DNA of 37,230 bases, taken from IMG/VR virus record IMGVR_UViG_3300022198_001296, positions 1-37,230 of that record, one strand, 5' to 3'. The notes beneath the pieces are model-generated. The model saw nothing but the letters and a program-made list of their open reading frames with translations, did not search any database and was not told the DNA's origin. A program made the translations under genes and the position numbers. The first letter of the stretch is position 1, and each line of letters opens with the position of its first letter. This document shows positions 8,633 to 17,530 of the stretch, piece by piece. Source of the stretch: a virus.

Positions 8633-10162
8633 ATGGGAAAGCCGTTAACAAGCATTAACCTGATAGCCCCTGCGTTCAAAGGGCTGAATACTGAGGACGC
8701 TGCGCTTGCACAAGACCCGTCATTTGCGGAGGTTGCCGATAACGCTGTCATTGACCGGCGTGGGCGACTGGCCGCCAGAAAGGGATTGGATGTTATAACA
8801 ACGACCAAGACAGAGCTTGGATCAGCATCTCTACGGGCAATCCATGAGTTCAGGGATAGTGCTGGCAACGAAGTAACATTCTCTGTGGGTAACAATAAGA
8901 TACTTAGCGGGGAAACCACGCTTGTAGATGAAACCCCTGCTGGCTACCCTATATCGGTAGATAACTGGAAGATCGTCAACTTTAACGATTCGGTGTACTT
9001 TTTCCAGCGCGGATACCAGCCGCTTGTGTACTCCGATGCTACGGGCGCTGTGGAGACTCTCAGCTCGATTGCCGGGGCATCTGGCCTAACCTCTGCCATG
9101 TACGGGAACGAGGTTCTAGCGGCTTATGGGAGGCTCTGGACGGCTGATTTCGCTTCGGACAAGTCAACTATCTACTGGTCTGATCTTCTACAGGGTCATG
9201 TATGGACTGGCGGGACTTCAGGATCAATAGACCTGACTAACGTATGGCCTACAGGGTATGATGAGATTGTCGCGCTTGCTGCTCACAATGGCTTCTTGGT
9301 CATCTTTGGGCAGAACAGCATCCTGGTTTATTCTGGTGCAACTTCGCCGTCAACCATGACCCTATCAGATACCATTCCTGGAGTGGGGTGCGTAGATAGA
9401 GACACGGTACAGAGTACAGGTTTAGACTTGATATTCCTGTCTCATACTGGACTGTCAAGCCTTGGGCGGACGATACAAGAAAAGTCCATGCCAATCAACA
9501 GCCTGTCCAACAATGTTACTAAAGACTTAGCAGACCTGATTGCAGGCGAGAATAGTTTTTTCCGGTCTGTCTATCGACCAGAAAGCCAGTTCTACCTATT
9601 GGCATTTGTAGGACAGCAGACTGTTTACTGTTTTGACACCAGAGCAAAGCTGGAAGAAGGATCATATCGGGTTACAAGATGGCCATCGTATCCGTACACC
9701 TGTTTTCACTCTAGCGATAGGGATAACGGTAGACTCCTCATTGGCGGATCTCACGGGATTGGTACTTACTCGACGTACAGGGACGATGCTGCTAGTTACA
9801 GGTTTAAGTATTCAAGCCCTGAGTTGTCTTTTGGTGATACTGCAACCCTCAAGATGCTCAAGAAGATCAGGCCTACAATTATCGGCGGGAGCGGCCAGCC
9901 AGTGACTTTGAAGTGGGCGTATGACTTCGGGTCTAAGTCCAAGTCATTTGCAATCGTAACAACAGCATCTGCGCCAGCCGAGTACAACGTGGCAGAGTTT
10001 AACGTAGGCGAGTTTTCTTCTGGAAGCCTTGTCATTCGGGATAGCGTTAACACCAATGGTAGCGGAACTACTTTGGCTATCTCAGTAGAGGCAGACATTG
10101 ACGGAACAGAATTATCTATACAGGAAATTAACGTGTTAGCACTAACAGGGAAGATTCTATAA
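8633..10162 (+). CDS. Tail nozzle / DNA stabilisation protein (P22 gp10-like)
   Basis: The 509-residue protein shows the repeated beta-blade pattern of podovirus tail nozzles, with strand clusters such as RLWTADFASDKSTIYWSDL and NGFLVIFGQNSILVYSG. The GVGCVDRDTVQSTG and IFLSHTGLSSLGR segments are typical of the gp10-like packaged-DNA stabilisation family. A good GAGGAG site precedes the ATG. Together with the adaptor just upstream this makes the short-tail tube. Size is close to P22 gp10 (472 aa). Confidence 0.75.
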   Translation: MGKPLTSINLIAPAFKGLNTEDAALAQDPSFAEVADNAVIDRRGRLAARKGLDVITTTKTELGSASLRAIHEFRDSAGNEVTFSVGNNKILSGETTLVDETPAGYPISVDNWKIVNFNDSVYFFQRGYQPLVYSDATGAVETLSSIAGASGLTSAMYGNEVLAAYGRLWTADFASDKSTIYWSDLLQGHVWTGGTSGSIDLTNVWPTGYDEIVALAAHNGFLVIFGQNSILVYSGATSPSTMTLSDTIPGVGCVDRDTVQSTGLDLIFLSHTGLSSLGRTIQEKSMPINSLSNNVTKDLADLIAGENSFFRSVYRPESQFYLLAFVGQQTVYCFDTRAKLEEGSYRVTRWPSYPYTCFHSSDRDNGRLLIGGSHGIGTYSTYRDDAASYRFKYSSPELSFGDTATLKMLKKIRPTIIGGSGQPVTLKWAYDFGSKSKSFAIVTTASAPAEYNVAEFNVGEFSSGSLVIRDSVNTNGSGTTLAISVEADIDGTELSIQEINVLALTGKIL

Positions 10163-10974
10163 TGTGGGAATGGCTAAAAGATAACATGGATCTGCTTGGC
10201 GGTGCCGCTGGAGCAGGGATGCTTGCTAAAGGCTATAGCGACCTCGGTGATATTGGTCAGCGGGCCTATGAAGAATTCTCCGCCCCCGGAGGACTGGCAG
10301 ACAGGCTTTCTAGTGACCTGGAGTTCAAGCCATATACGGTGACTAGCGCGACTGGTGGCCAGTTCGGCATGACCCGAGGCGCAGACGGACAGATGAACTA
10401 CAATATGTCTTTGTCGCCAGAAGAACGAGCCTTCCAGCAGCAGCAACTATCAAACGCTAGCATGTTCTTTGGTAACGCCGCAATGCCTGTTGCAGACCGA
10501 GAAATGGAAGTGTACAATAGGATGCGGACAGCTATGGCCCCTGAAGAGGAGCGACAACGCCTTCAGATGGAAGAGCGTATGTTCAACCAGGGCAGAGGCG
10601 GTGTAAGAACGTCTATGTTCGGCGGCACACCTGAACAACTCGCAATGTTCAAGGCGCAAGAAGAGGCCAAGAACAACGCCATGCTCAACGCTATGCAGTT
10701 TGCTGGACAAGAACAGCAGCGGTACGGTCAGATGGGTCAGGGCATGTTGGCGTCTAGCTTCCTTCCACAGGCTCAGCTAGTTGGCGCACTAAATCCGGGC
10801 ATGACAGCAGCAGAACGCGCTAGAATGGCACAGGAAGCACAAGCACAGGGTTACGGTGAAACTTACGCTACTGGTCTTGAGGCCTTGTTGCAGTCAGGTC
10901 TGGGTCGGGCAAACATGCTCGGCGGTACCGGTGCTAACATTCTCGGCGGCGCACTCGGCGGTCTATTTAGTTAA
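10162..10974 (+). CDS. Probable internal virion/ejection protein (270 aa)
   Basis: A Gly/Met/Gln/Ala-rich protein with a small glycine-rich hydrophobic patch at the N-terminus (LLGGAAGAGMLAKG) and another at the C-terminus (LGGTGANILGGALGGLF). The centre is helical and Gln/Met rich. Such composition is usual for ejection or internal head proteins in podoviruses. It follows the nozzle gene with a TAATG overlap and precedes two larger coiled-coil genes, the usual position of the ejection set. Role is inferred from context and composition. Confidence 0.6.
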   Translation: MWEWLKDNMDLLGGAAGAGMLAKGYSDLGDIGQRAYEEFSAPGGLADRLSSDLEFKPYTVTSATGGQFGMTRGADGQMNYNMSLSPEERAFQQQQLSNASMFFGNAAMPVADREMEVYNRMRTAMAPEEERQRLQMEERMFNQGRGGVRTSMFGGTPEQLAMFKAQEEAKNNAMLNAMQFAGQEQQRYGQMGQGMLASSFLPQAQLVGALNPGMTAAERARMAQEAQAQGYGETYATGLEALLQSGLGRANMLGGTGANILGGALGGLFS

Positions 10975-10985
10975 GGAGAGTAGTA

Positions 10986-12323
10986 ATGGCTACATTTTCA
11001 CAAGGATTCCTTAGCAATCTAGGGCGTCCAGCAATGACTCAGAGCATGTTCGACCTGGGCACTACAATTGGGCAGATGCCACAGCAGTATCGCGCCAAGC
11101 AGACAAGAGATGCAAATGCTAGTGAGTTGGCGGGTATTCGGCAAGGTTCTCCAGAGTTTTATGAGGCTCTTTCCCGGCAGGCAGCAGCAGCGGGAGATTC
11201 CGCCAAAGCAGCCCAGTACGCAGAGGCAGCAAGAAGGGTGGCGCGACTATCTGTTGTCGAGGGAAGAGAAGACACGGCTTACGAGAGGGAGAAAGCGGCA
11301 GAAGAAAGCCAAAAGAATGCCAGTATTGCAACGTCATCCTTAATGAAAGACAGGCTACAGGCGTTTATTGATAACGAAAACACATCTCCAGAAGACAGGG
11401 CTAAAGCAAGCAATCTGATGAAGGCGATTAATGCTGCCGGTGAACTGGGCGGAGAGAAGTTTTCGGCAAGAGTAGACAAGCTGGTTAGTGAAGATTTGTC
11501 ACACATCATTAGTGTTGGTGGGGGCGTGGTATACGACAAGAAGACGGGCCAGTTTTCCTCCATGCCATCTTCCGGCAAGATTCCGACGCAAGCAGATGTG
11601 CTAGAGGCGCTTGCAGATGAATATACCGCAGACAGTATTCTCAAGTCATACGACCAGGAAACCGGAAAGTTCAGCACTGAAACCCCGCTGGTAAGGATTG
11701 CGGAGGAGCCTAAGACTGGATCAATCACCACAACCGCAGAGAAGTGGTTGCAGGAAAAGAACGAGGCAGCAGCTAAGGCAGACGTTTCCATTCAAAGGAA
11801 TATGGATCTTGAAGCGAGATTACTGTCAAACCCAAGCTACACTGGCGGTATCGCGGGAGAGCTAAGGACTGTGGCCCTTGGTGCTGCCGGATTACGTGAT
11901 GCGTCAGAAGAAGATAAAACGGCCTTCCTGAGAACCAGGAATACAGAGATCATACAGGGCTTGCCACCCGGAGTCGCTTCAGACAGGGATATTCAGATAT
12001 TCAGCCAAGGCCTTCCTCCAGAAAACGCGGGCAGAGATGAAATCATTTCTTATCTGCGTGGAGAAAGGAAAGTGGCGAGAATGACCGCTGACATGGCGAT
12101 GTTGGCTGACAACATGCTTGCAAGAAAGCGGCAGGCAGGAGAGAAGGCAGACACGGTTGGGTTTCAGTCGCAAAAGGCAGCGTACCGTCGAGCATTGGAA
12201 ATCGCCGTAAGTATGCTTGAGAGTGCGCCACCAGAGCAAAAGATGGCGGTTGCAGAAGAAGCAAGGAGAATGCTGATAAAGTCTATAGGGTTTGTTCCGT
12301 CCGCCCTTGGCGAGTATTTATAA
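10986..12323 (+). CDS. Probable internal virion/ejection protein (445 aa)
   Basis: A helical, Ala/Glu/Lys-rich protein with long predicted coiled coils (for example EDTAYEREKAAEESQKN) and no membrane helix. A strong AAGGAGAG site lies before the ATG. It sits second in a three-gene set after the nozzle, as podovirus ejection proteins do. I do not see an enzymatic motif. Its stop overlaps the next start (TAATG). Function is inferred from position. Confidence 0.6.
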   Translation: MATFSQGFLSNLGRPAMTQSMFDLGTTIGQMPQQYRAKQTRDANASELAGIRQGSPEFYEALSRQAAAAGDSAKAAQYAEAARRVARLSVVEGREDTAYEREKAAEESQKNASIATSSLMKDRLQAFIDNENTSPEDRAKASNLMKAINAAGELGGEKFSARVDKLVSEDLSHIISVGGGVVYDKKTGQFSSMPSSGKIPTQADVLEALADEYTADSILKSYDQETGKFSTETPLVRIAEEPKTGSITTTAEKWLQEKNEAAAKADVSIQRNMDLEARLLSNPSYTGGIAGELRTVALGAAGLRDASEEDKTAFLRTRNTEIIQGLPPGVASDRDIQIFSQGLPPENAGRDEIISYLRGERKVARMTADMAMLADNMLARKRQAGEKADTVGFQSQKAAYRRALEIAVSMLESAPPEQKMAVAEEARRMLIKSIGFVPSALGEYL

Positions 12324-15100
12324 TGGCAAAAAGCATCATAACAGGCGAAGAAATACCGGACAATAGCCCATTTGCGGCTGCCGTGTCAGGAGTTTCGTAT
12401 GAATCACAGATGGATGCTGCAACTATTTCCCCAGAGGAGAGGCAAGAGCAGTATACCGCTGAAGGAATGCAGGCTTTCGCAGAGAAAGTTTCTTCTGATG
12501 AGGGGTTAACTGCTGATGACATGATGATGGCTGCCAGGTCTTTTGTTGACGGGCTTTGGTTTAACAAGTCAGAAGAGGTTGGGTCTGCAATCACGGCATT
12601 GGCGGTGAGTGTGCTTAACCCAGAATTGGCGAAAGGAAAGGATTTCTCGCAGATAAGAAAAGAAGTTCTGTCCGCAATGGAGGCTAACACCGCAGCGTTC
12701 GAGGAGGAAAACCCCTGGCTTGCACTTGGCTCAAACGTGGCGGGCGGGATTCTCAACCCAGTGGCTCTCACTGGCGGACAAGTAATATCACAGGCTTATA
12801 ACCTAAAGAAAGGGTATGACGCAGCTCGAGTAGCTGATGATGTAGCCGCAGCAGTTGCCAAAAGCCCAATGGCCTCTGCGATTTACGGTACAACCGCCGC
12901 ACGATCTGGTGACGCCGGTAGACTTGCCGCTCAGTATGGTGCTCAGCAGGCCGGACAGAATATGGGCATGAGATTTGCCGCAGATCCTCTGGGTAAGATT
13001 ACACAAAGAATTGCGTCAGTGCAAAACAAGGCGGCGCTCCCCGCTGTGACTGCTGGCCTGATGGGTGCAGAGGGCGCGGTATTCGGATACGAAGGAGACA
13101 CCACTCAGGACAAGATAACTAACGCCGCTATCACTGCCGGTATTTCTGCCGCCATCCCGTTTGCGTGGGCCGGAGCGAAACAGACATACAGCTCTTTGGC
13201 TAAAAATAGGCTTGCACAGCAACTTGGAGAGGGAGGAAACTTTGTCTCGCTCATGTTCACTGAACACGCCCTTGCCCCTGTATACCGCCATGTAGTGTCA
13301 AAGGCCTACGGCGGGTTTGGTCTTATGGAGCAGCAGGCAAGGAGAATCGCGGGTCTTGCGTTAACTCCAAATATGGCAAAACGTGCCGGTGCTGAGATGC
13401 GGGAAGAGGCCGCAAAGCGTGCAGCAAGCGCCAAAGAAGCACTAAAGGTCAAGTCTCTGTCAGACCTCAACAAGACTACCGCTGGGCTAGACGACGAAAT
13501 AGCAAGGCTTAAACTTGCGGCAGAGGAGGCGGTTGGCGTAGAGAAAGCCAAGTACAAACAATCCATAGAGCTGCTAGAGCAAGCTAAGTTTGACTCTTCC
13601 GCCTTAAAAGCAGAGGCCGTCAAGCAGGGTGATGCTGCTGTGAGTGCGGCTGAGGCTTCTTTCCGTGGACGAGCATTCCAAGAGTCTGTGCCACCTGGGG
13701 CCATTGACGAATTCGGTGACGAGCTTGCAGAAATGGGTTCTCTCAGGCCGCAAGACGCAAACGAGCTGCTAGACTCCCTGTGGAAGCAACACGGGTTCAA
13801 GTCCGCAGACAACTACACATACACTGTCAACCCAAAAGAAGCCATAGCAGAGTTAGACAGGCTGGCCTTAGGATATCCAGAACTCGCATTGGTCGGCGGA
13901 GAGAAGGGCAACATCGTATCTCTAGCCAGACAGTTTGTTAAACAGGTCTTACCGCCAGAGGGTCAGCAGATATCTGGGCCAGCATTGCTGCAAGTGCGAA
14001 GCGATATTGGCAGGGCCATCAACGGCATGAGTGACAACGCTCCGTCTGCAAGAAGGTTTGCCTCTGAGCTACAGGACTACTTCCACGACATCCTAGAGAA
14101 GAGCATGAGCGAGGCCGATAGGGTCACGTTCGCAAAAGATAGGGCTGCGTGGTCTGTCAGGTCAATGGTGGATGACAGTATCGCGCAGGCTAGCAGCACT
14201 GCCGGGAAGCAAGGGGCATTCACACCGGATGACTGGCTGTCTACTGTGAAGAAGTTTAGCTCTCGGTTCGCAGCAAGGGGTCAGGGTAGGCTACAGAGAG
14301 AGGCTGATGAGGTTGCTGCCGCAGCAAAACAGAACGAACAAAACATCCTTGAATTGGCAAACCAGGAAGCAAAGAAGATTTCGCAAGAGGCGCTATCCAA
14401 TAGAGCAGCAACTCTAAAGCAACTAGAGTCTGCCAAGGTCAGCATCAAGAGGGAGTTGGCATCAGATATTGCCAAGCTGCAAAAAGCAAAACGGGCTGCC
14501 AAGGCTGGGTCTGACGAGAAGATCAGGATTGGAAACGAGATTGCTGAAAGACGAAACCATGGGGCCATGCAACTCGATGAGATTGACAGGCTCAAGGCTC
14601 GAGCAGAACAGGAAACTGACGCGCTTAAAGACCTTATGCCAAGCAGCTTCAAGGCATCGGTGTTCGAGCGGCTATTCAACACCTCAATGATTGGGCAGGT
14701 TCTTGCTCGTGGTGCCGGCGTGGACTCGGCAGCGGGGGATATTGCGGCAACGCTTGCAACAGGTGCAGTTGGCGCAAGAATACTCGCAGCAGAGGCAACC
14801 CAGAGAATGCTGGCTGGGCAAACAGGCTGGCAGGCGACTATGAGGAGCCTACCAAGTGGTCGGGCTGGAGATGCTGTAAGGACTGCTGCTAAGGCCGCTG
14901 GTGGCGCTCCTGCTGCTGTGGCTCAGGGCGTTACCCCGACTGGCCTGACGATACCCAAGGACAAGCAACAGCAAATCCTTGCTGCACCAAAAGCGGTCAG
15001 GGTTGGAGTCTACAGGAATCTGGAGAAAACAGGGAGATTGGAGAAGCTAAAGGCCGAGTCGCCCGCGTTTTACAGGGAGCTGAAGAAGGCGGCTAACTAG
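12323..15100 (+). CDS. Large internal virion/ejection protein (925 aa)
   Basis: The largest complete gene. It starts with an acidic helical part, then Gly/Ala-rich hydrophobic segments (about residues 140-160, and VTAGLMGAEGAVFGYEG near 240) that could insert in membrane, followed by several hundred residues of Ala/Lys/Glu/Gln coiled coil. Large proteins of this type form the DNA ejection channel in podoviruses. No lytic transglycosylase motif was found. It is the last gene of the rightward structural block and its end converges on the leftward operon with a 4-base overlap. Confidence 0.6.
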   Translation: MAKSIITGEEIPDNSPFAAAVSGVSYESQMDAATISPEERQEQYTAEGMQAFAEKVSSDEGLTADDMMMAARSFVDGLWFNKSEEVGSAITALAVSVLNPELAKGKDFSQIRKEVLSAMEANTAAFEEENPWLALGSNVAGGILNPVALTGGQVISQAYNLKKGYDAARVADDVAAAVAKSPMASAIYGTTAARSGDAGRLAAQYGAQQAGQNMGMRFAADPLGKITQRIASVQNKAALPAVTAGLMGAEGAVFGYEGDTTQDKITNAAITAGISAAIPFAWAGAKQTYSSLAKNRLAQQLGEGGNFVSLMFTEHALAPVYRHVVSKAYGGFGLMEQQARRIAGLALTPNMAKRAGAEMREEAAKRAASAKEALKVKSLSDLNKTTAGLDDEIARLKLAAEEAVGVEKAKYKQSIELLEQAKFDSSALKAEAVKQGDAAVSAAEASFRGRAFQESVPPGAIDEFGDELAEMGSLRPQDANELLDSLWKQHGFKSADNYTYTVNPKEAIAELDRLALGYPELALVGGEKGNIVSLARQFVKQVLPPEGQQISGPALLQVRSDIGRAINGMSDNAPSARRFASELQDYFHDILEKSMSEADRVTFAKDRAAWSVRSMVDDSIAQASSTAGKQGAFTPDDWLSTVKKFSSRFAARGQGRLQREADEVAAAAKQNEQNILELANQEAKKISQEALSNRAATLKQLESAKVSIKRELASDIAKLQKAKRAAKAGSDEKIRIGNEIAERRNHGAMQLDEIDRLKARAEQETDALKDLMPSSFKASVFERLFNTSMIGQVLARGAGVDSAAGDIAATLATGAVGARILAAEATQRMLAGQTGWQATMRSLPSGRAGDAVRTAAKAAGGAPAAVAQGVTPTGLTIPKDKQQQILAAPKAVRVGVYRNLEKTGRLEKLKAESPAFYRELKKAAN

Positions 15101-15327
15101 TCGCCACACTCATCGCACTCCAGTCCTTCTGGCATCTCGGGTATCTCGGGCGGCTCAGGAGCTTCTGAGGCCACCTGTAAGGCGATTAGAGTATGGTAGC
15201 ACCACTCTAGCGCCTTACCCCAAGCGGCCCTCTCAACGTCGCTCAGGGACTTCTCGCGGTTAAGATATTTCCGCTTTAGCTCAATCCTGTCGTACAGGGC
15301 TTCTATTAACGTCGAGTATTCCATCAT
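15097..15327 (-). CDS. Small acidic protein with Pro/Glu and Cys-pair tail
   Basis: Last gene of the leftward operon. I start it at the ATGATG at 15327, which has a GGAGAGG site just upstream; an ATG at 15351 lies inside the previous gene without such a site. The product (76 aa) is helical, then ends in PEPPEIPEMPEG followed by LECDECGD, a CxxC that might bind metal. It overlaps the previous gene by 47 bases. Function unknown. Confidence 0.6.
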   Translation of the reverse strand: MMEYSTLIEALYDRIELKRKYLNREKSLSDVERAAWGKALEWCYHTLIALQVASEAPEPPEIPEMPEGLECDECGD

Positions 15328-15484
15328 AATCCTCTCCAGGTTCTGCCACAAAGCCTAGTAGGGTCTTGCAGGCCTGCCGGACATCTTCTTTCTCGGCGCA
15401 TTCGTAGTATGTGATGCAAAACTGCCTCATAATCTCCTCTCGGATCTCATAAGTAAATACATCGTCCAGGGTATACCTATTCAT
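15281..15484 (-). CDS. Hypothetical protein, 67 aa
   Basis: A small acidic protein starting MNRYTLDDVFTYEIREEIM with three cysteines. Its ATG lies inside the end of the upstream gene, an 8-base overlap typical of this operon. No family recognised. Confidence 0.55.
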   Translation of the reverse strand: MNRYTLDDVFTYEIREEIMRQFCITYYECAEKEDVRQACKTLLGFVAEPGEDYDGILDVNRSPVRQD

Positions 15485-15662
15485 TGCTGTCTAGCCAGTT
15501 AATCAAGATTATGTAGACAGGGCCAATAACCCATGCCGCCAGTAACAGCCAAGGGTGACGCCATGCACCATAAAAGAGCATAAACACCACAAAAACTGCT
15601 GTTCCTAGTATCATACCATCAATTACAAGCTCTACAAGCTCTTTTTCTGCTGGGTCATTCAT
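15477..15662 (-). CDS. Small membrane protein with two helices
   Basis: I use the ATG at 15662 (MNDPAEKE); a GTG at 15686 in the same frame would add eight residues but has no ribosome binding site. There are two predicted membrane helices (MILGTAVFVVFMLFYGAW and WLLLAAWVIGPVYIILI) with a short basic turn between them. It is the middle member of a run of coupled tiny genes. Inner-membrane location is likely; role unknown. Confidence 0.6.
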   Translation of the reverse strand: MNDPAEKELVELVIDGMILGTAVFVVFMLFYGAWRHPWLLLAAWVIGPVYIILINWLDSNE

Positions 15663-15717
15663 CCTTGCACCGGCATTTTGGATCACCAGTCTCTAACCAG
15701 CAGTCACCACACATCAT
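15655..15717 (-). CDS. Possible 20-aa Cys-rich peptide
   Basis: A 20-codon ORF starts 2 bases after the stop of the 35-aa membrane ORF and ends overlapping the ATG of the next gene. The peptide has a CGDC pair near the start and a CRC pair near the end, enough for a tiny zinc knuckle. It has no clear ribosome binding site, so it would depend on coupling. Evidence is position and Cys pattern only. Confidence 0.3.
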   Translation of the reverse strand: MMCGDCWLETGDPKCRCKDE

Positions 15718-15719
15718 TG

Positions 15720-15827
15720 TCAAGCCCCGCTAATCAGGTAGTGGATGAAGATCCCCATCAAAAATCCAGATATCCCCACTAAGGCCATTCCAACTGCAAC
15801 CATTGACTTATCTTCTTCAGGTGTCAT
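15720..15827 (-). CDS. Small single-pass membrane protein (35 aa)
   Basis: The ATG overlaps the stop of the DUF551 gene (TAATG). The product begins MTPEEDKS and then has one long hydrophobic helix (MVAVGMALVGISGFLMGIF) and ends HYLISGA. It fills the gap between two genes and looks like other small phage membrane proteins. Function unknown. Confidence 0.55.
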   Translation of the reverse strand: MTPEEDKSMVAVGMALVGISGFLMGIFIHYLISGA

Positions 15828-16213
15828 TACTGCTCTCCCTTGGCTGGTAGTGGTCGAATCGGCGTCCAGTAATCAGGGGCATAAATTTCTATTTGCTCAG
15901 AGTCACGCCACTTACCATCATTAGAAACGTATCCAGTGCAGTAATACCTTGGCATCTTCTTATTTAGGAAACCGTAGTTTGTAACCAAAACAAGATCGCC
16001 CTCATCAGGCAACCGATCCTCAACAGGCACCCACTGACTAGCCTCAACCTGCCTCCGCAGGGATTCGATCTCTGCTTCGGCTATGTCGCCGCGAATGTAC
16101 TCAACTTCCCCGTGCTGATAGTTGATTTTTGAATACCACGCACCGCCAGCAATTAAGCCGGGTACGTCCAGACTGGCCTTTGCTGCCCATATCTTCTCTG
16201 GCATATCACTCAT
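15827..16213 (-). CDS. DUF551 domain protein
   Basis: A 128-residue protein with a C-terminal DUF551 signature: WVPVEDRLPDEGDLVLVTN and a final YWTPIRPLP. The N-terminal half has a short helix (EAEIESLRRQVE). DUF551 proteins are common in early regions of phages of Proteobacteria and have no known role. A GGAGGCGGG site lies just before the ATG. Confidence 0.75.
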   Translation of the reverse strand: MSDMPEKIWAAKASLDVPGLIAGGAWYSKINYQHGEVEYIRGDIAEAEIESLRRQVEASQWVPVEDRLPDEGDLVLVTNYGFLNKKMPRYYCTGYVSNDGKWRDSEQIEIYAPDYWTPIRPLPAKGEQ

Positions 16214-16246
16214 CGCCCCGCCTCCAATGCTGTATCTGCTCGATGC

Positions 16247-16636
16247 TCATTTGGCCTCCACGAATATCTTGTCTGCATGTTTGCGGATGAACTTCGCCAT
16301 GTCTGCGTGAGTCCAGTCGGGGTTATTGTCGTTGACATCTACCAGGTTGCGATAGCCGCTAAACCACGCATCAAAACTCCCCGCCCCGCTACGCAGCCCT
16401 AGCGCCTGCCAGTCCTCAGCAGCCAAACTCGCTAAGTTCCTTCTGGCAAATCTGTCTCGGTAAAACGCATCGCCGCCCTTGTCTATTTCCCACGGGGCAG
16501 GAGAGAACAGTTCAGCCGCTACGCCAAGACAGCAGAAGCCTTCTCCCGGAATGTACAGCGCCCCCTCAGTCTTGGCGTACTTCGGCAGTTCCCGCAGCCA
16601 CTTCCGCTGGTTCGGTCCTAGTTTGAAATTGCTCAT
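16247..16636 (-). CDS. Conserved phage protein (FCCLGV type)
   Basis: A 129-residue protein with the segment GFCCLGVAAEL and a C-terminal WTHADMAKFIRKHADKIF. This FCCLGV plus C-terminal helix pattern is seen in many phage early proteins of unknown function. The start overlaps the stop of the upstream gene (ATGA). Family pattern is seen; function is not known. Confidence 0.65.
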   Translation of the reverse strand: MSNFKLGPNQRKWLRELPKYAKTEGALYIPGEGFCCLGVAAELFSPAPWEIDKGGDAFYRDRFARRNLASLAAEDWQALGLRSGAGSFDAWFSGYRNLVDVNDNNPDWTHADMAKFIRKHADKIFVEAK

Positions 16637-16884
16637 AATGCCTCCAGGTGGTCAGTATAGATGCCATGGGCCGGATCATGCTGCGCCCGCAGATCCTCGT
16701 AATCACTCTCGTACTTCTCTGTCAGCTTCTCCAGCTTCAAGGCCATAGCAACTAGGTCTTTTTCATCATGCCATAGGAACCTGTCACCGGCCTGTCTGCG
16801 GATAAACTCCAGGTTAAAGGCACAGCCCTCAATGATCTGTAGTGCGTCCTTGAGCGTTTTTCCGTTAATCGTGTGTAGCTTCAT
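16633..16884 (-). CDS. Hypothetical protein, 83 aa
   Basis: A small, mostly helical protein with charged C-terminal half (LEKLTEKYESDYEDLRAQHD). No family recognised. It is followed with an ATGA overlap by the FCCLGV gene and preceded by a 4-base gap. Confidence 0.6.
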   Translation of the reverse strand: MKLHTINGKTLKDALQIIEGCAFNLEFIRRQAGDRFLWHDEKDLVAMALKLEKLTEKYESDYEDLRAQHDPAHGIYTDHLEAL

Positions 16885-16888
16885 GGCC

Positions 16889-17029
16889 TTAACTCCTCGC
16901 GGTGTAGTATTCCATTATCTGTCTGGCGGCTCTTCTGATGTGGGACTCTTCTGCATCACCTGCAACAAAAGCCATCTCCTGCCGGACAACGTACTCTGTG
17001 GTCAGTACATTATAGATATCATTTGGCAT
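16889..17029 (-). CDS. Hypothetical protein, 46 aa
   Basis: The ORF is open further upstream, but the ATG at 17029 has a CGGAGG site and overlaps the end of the DUF6378 gene by 11 bases, so I take it as the start. The product starts MPNDIYNVLTTEYVVRQEM and ends in a basic helix. Function unknown. Confidence 0.55.
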   Translation of the reverse strand: MPNDIYNVLTTEYVVRQEMAFVAGDAEESHIRRAARQIMEYYTARS

Positions 17030-17300
17030 TGTCAACCTCCGTACACCACTTTCCGACCTGTGCATAACCAGCAATGTCAACCCATGTGTCCTCATGTTCA
17101 GGGGTGTTCATCAGCCTGGCAACCTTTACCAGCATCATCATTATGGCTACGTTATGTGGATCAAACCTCATGTACGAATCTCCCCGGCAACAGTAGGCAT
17201 TCCACAAGTTTGCAATGCGCTGGTGGTTCTCCTTTGGATCTCCGTAGTCCTGCTGCCTGTCACCGTTGACCAACTCGTTGGCCTTTTCTAGTATGTTCAT
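17019..17300 (-). CDS. DUF6378 family protein
   Basis: A 93-residue protein with the family pattern: GDRQQDYGDPKENHQRIANLW, then a central VAIMMMLVKVARL and the end DTWVDIAGYAQVG. The family is very common in phages of Proteobacteria and is of unknown function. It directly follows a DUF7220-type membrane gene. Confidence 0.8.
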   Translation of the reverse strand: MNILEKANELVNGDRQQDYGDPKENHQRIANLWNAYCCRGDSYMRFDPHNVAIMMMLVKVARLMNTPEHEDTWVDIAGYAQVGKWCTEVDNAK

Positions 17301-17530
17301 TATCGCTCCTGCGTCTTGATGTGAAACCAGTTACCGCACCGCCTGACCACGTAGCCCCTGCCTATTGATGCAGCGGTGAATATGAGCGTGATAACCAGGT
17401 TGTCTGCAATGTTAAGCTCAAGCCCCCATAGAGGGACTATCACCAGTACCTGTATTGCCAGTGACACCAGAAAGCCGGACAGGGTATTGGCTGATGCCTC
17501 CAGTAAGCTGTGCAGTTTTGGTTGACTCAT
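17300..17530 (-). CDS. DUF7220-like membrane protein
   Basis: A 76-residue protein with two membrane helices separated by a short loop. The pattern E-x-x-x-NT-x-x-G (SANTLSGFLVSLAIQ), then VPLWGL and finally IFTAASIGRGYVVRR, matches the small membrane family DUF7220 found in many phages. The ATG overlaps the stop of the endonuclease gene (ATGA). Role unknown. Confidence 0.7.
   Translation of the reverse strand: MSQPKLHSLLEASANTLSGFLVSLAIQVLVIVPLWGLELNIADNLVITLIFTAASIGRGYVVRRCGNWFHIKTQER

Noticed and set aside
16206-16250. 14-codon ORF between two leftward genes
   Set aside because: Starts at an ATGA overlap, but is too short and contains the next gene's ribosome binding site, which explains its bases.
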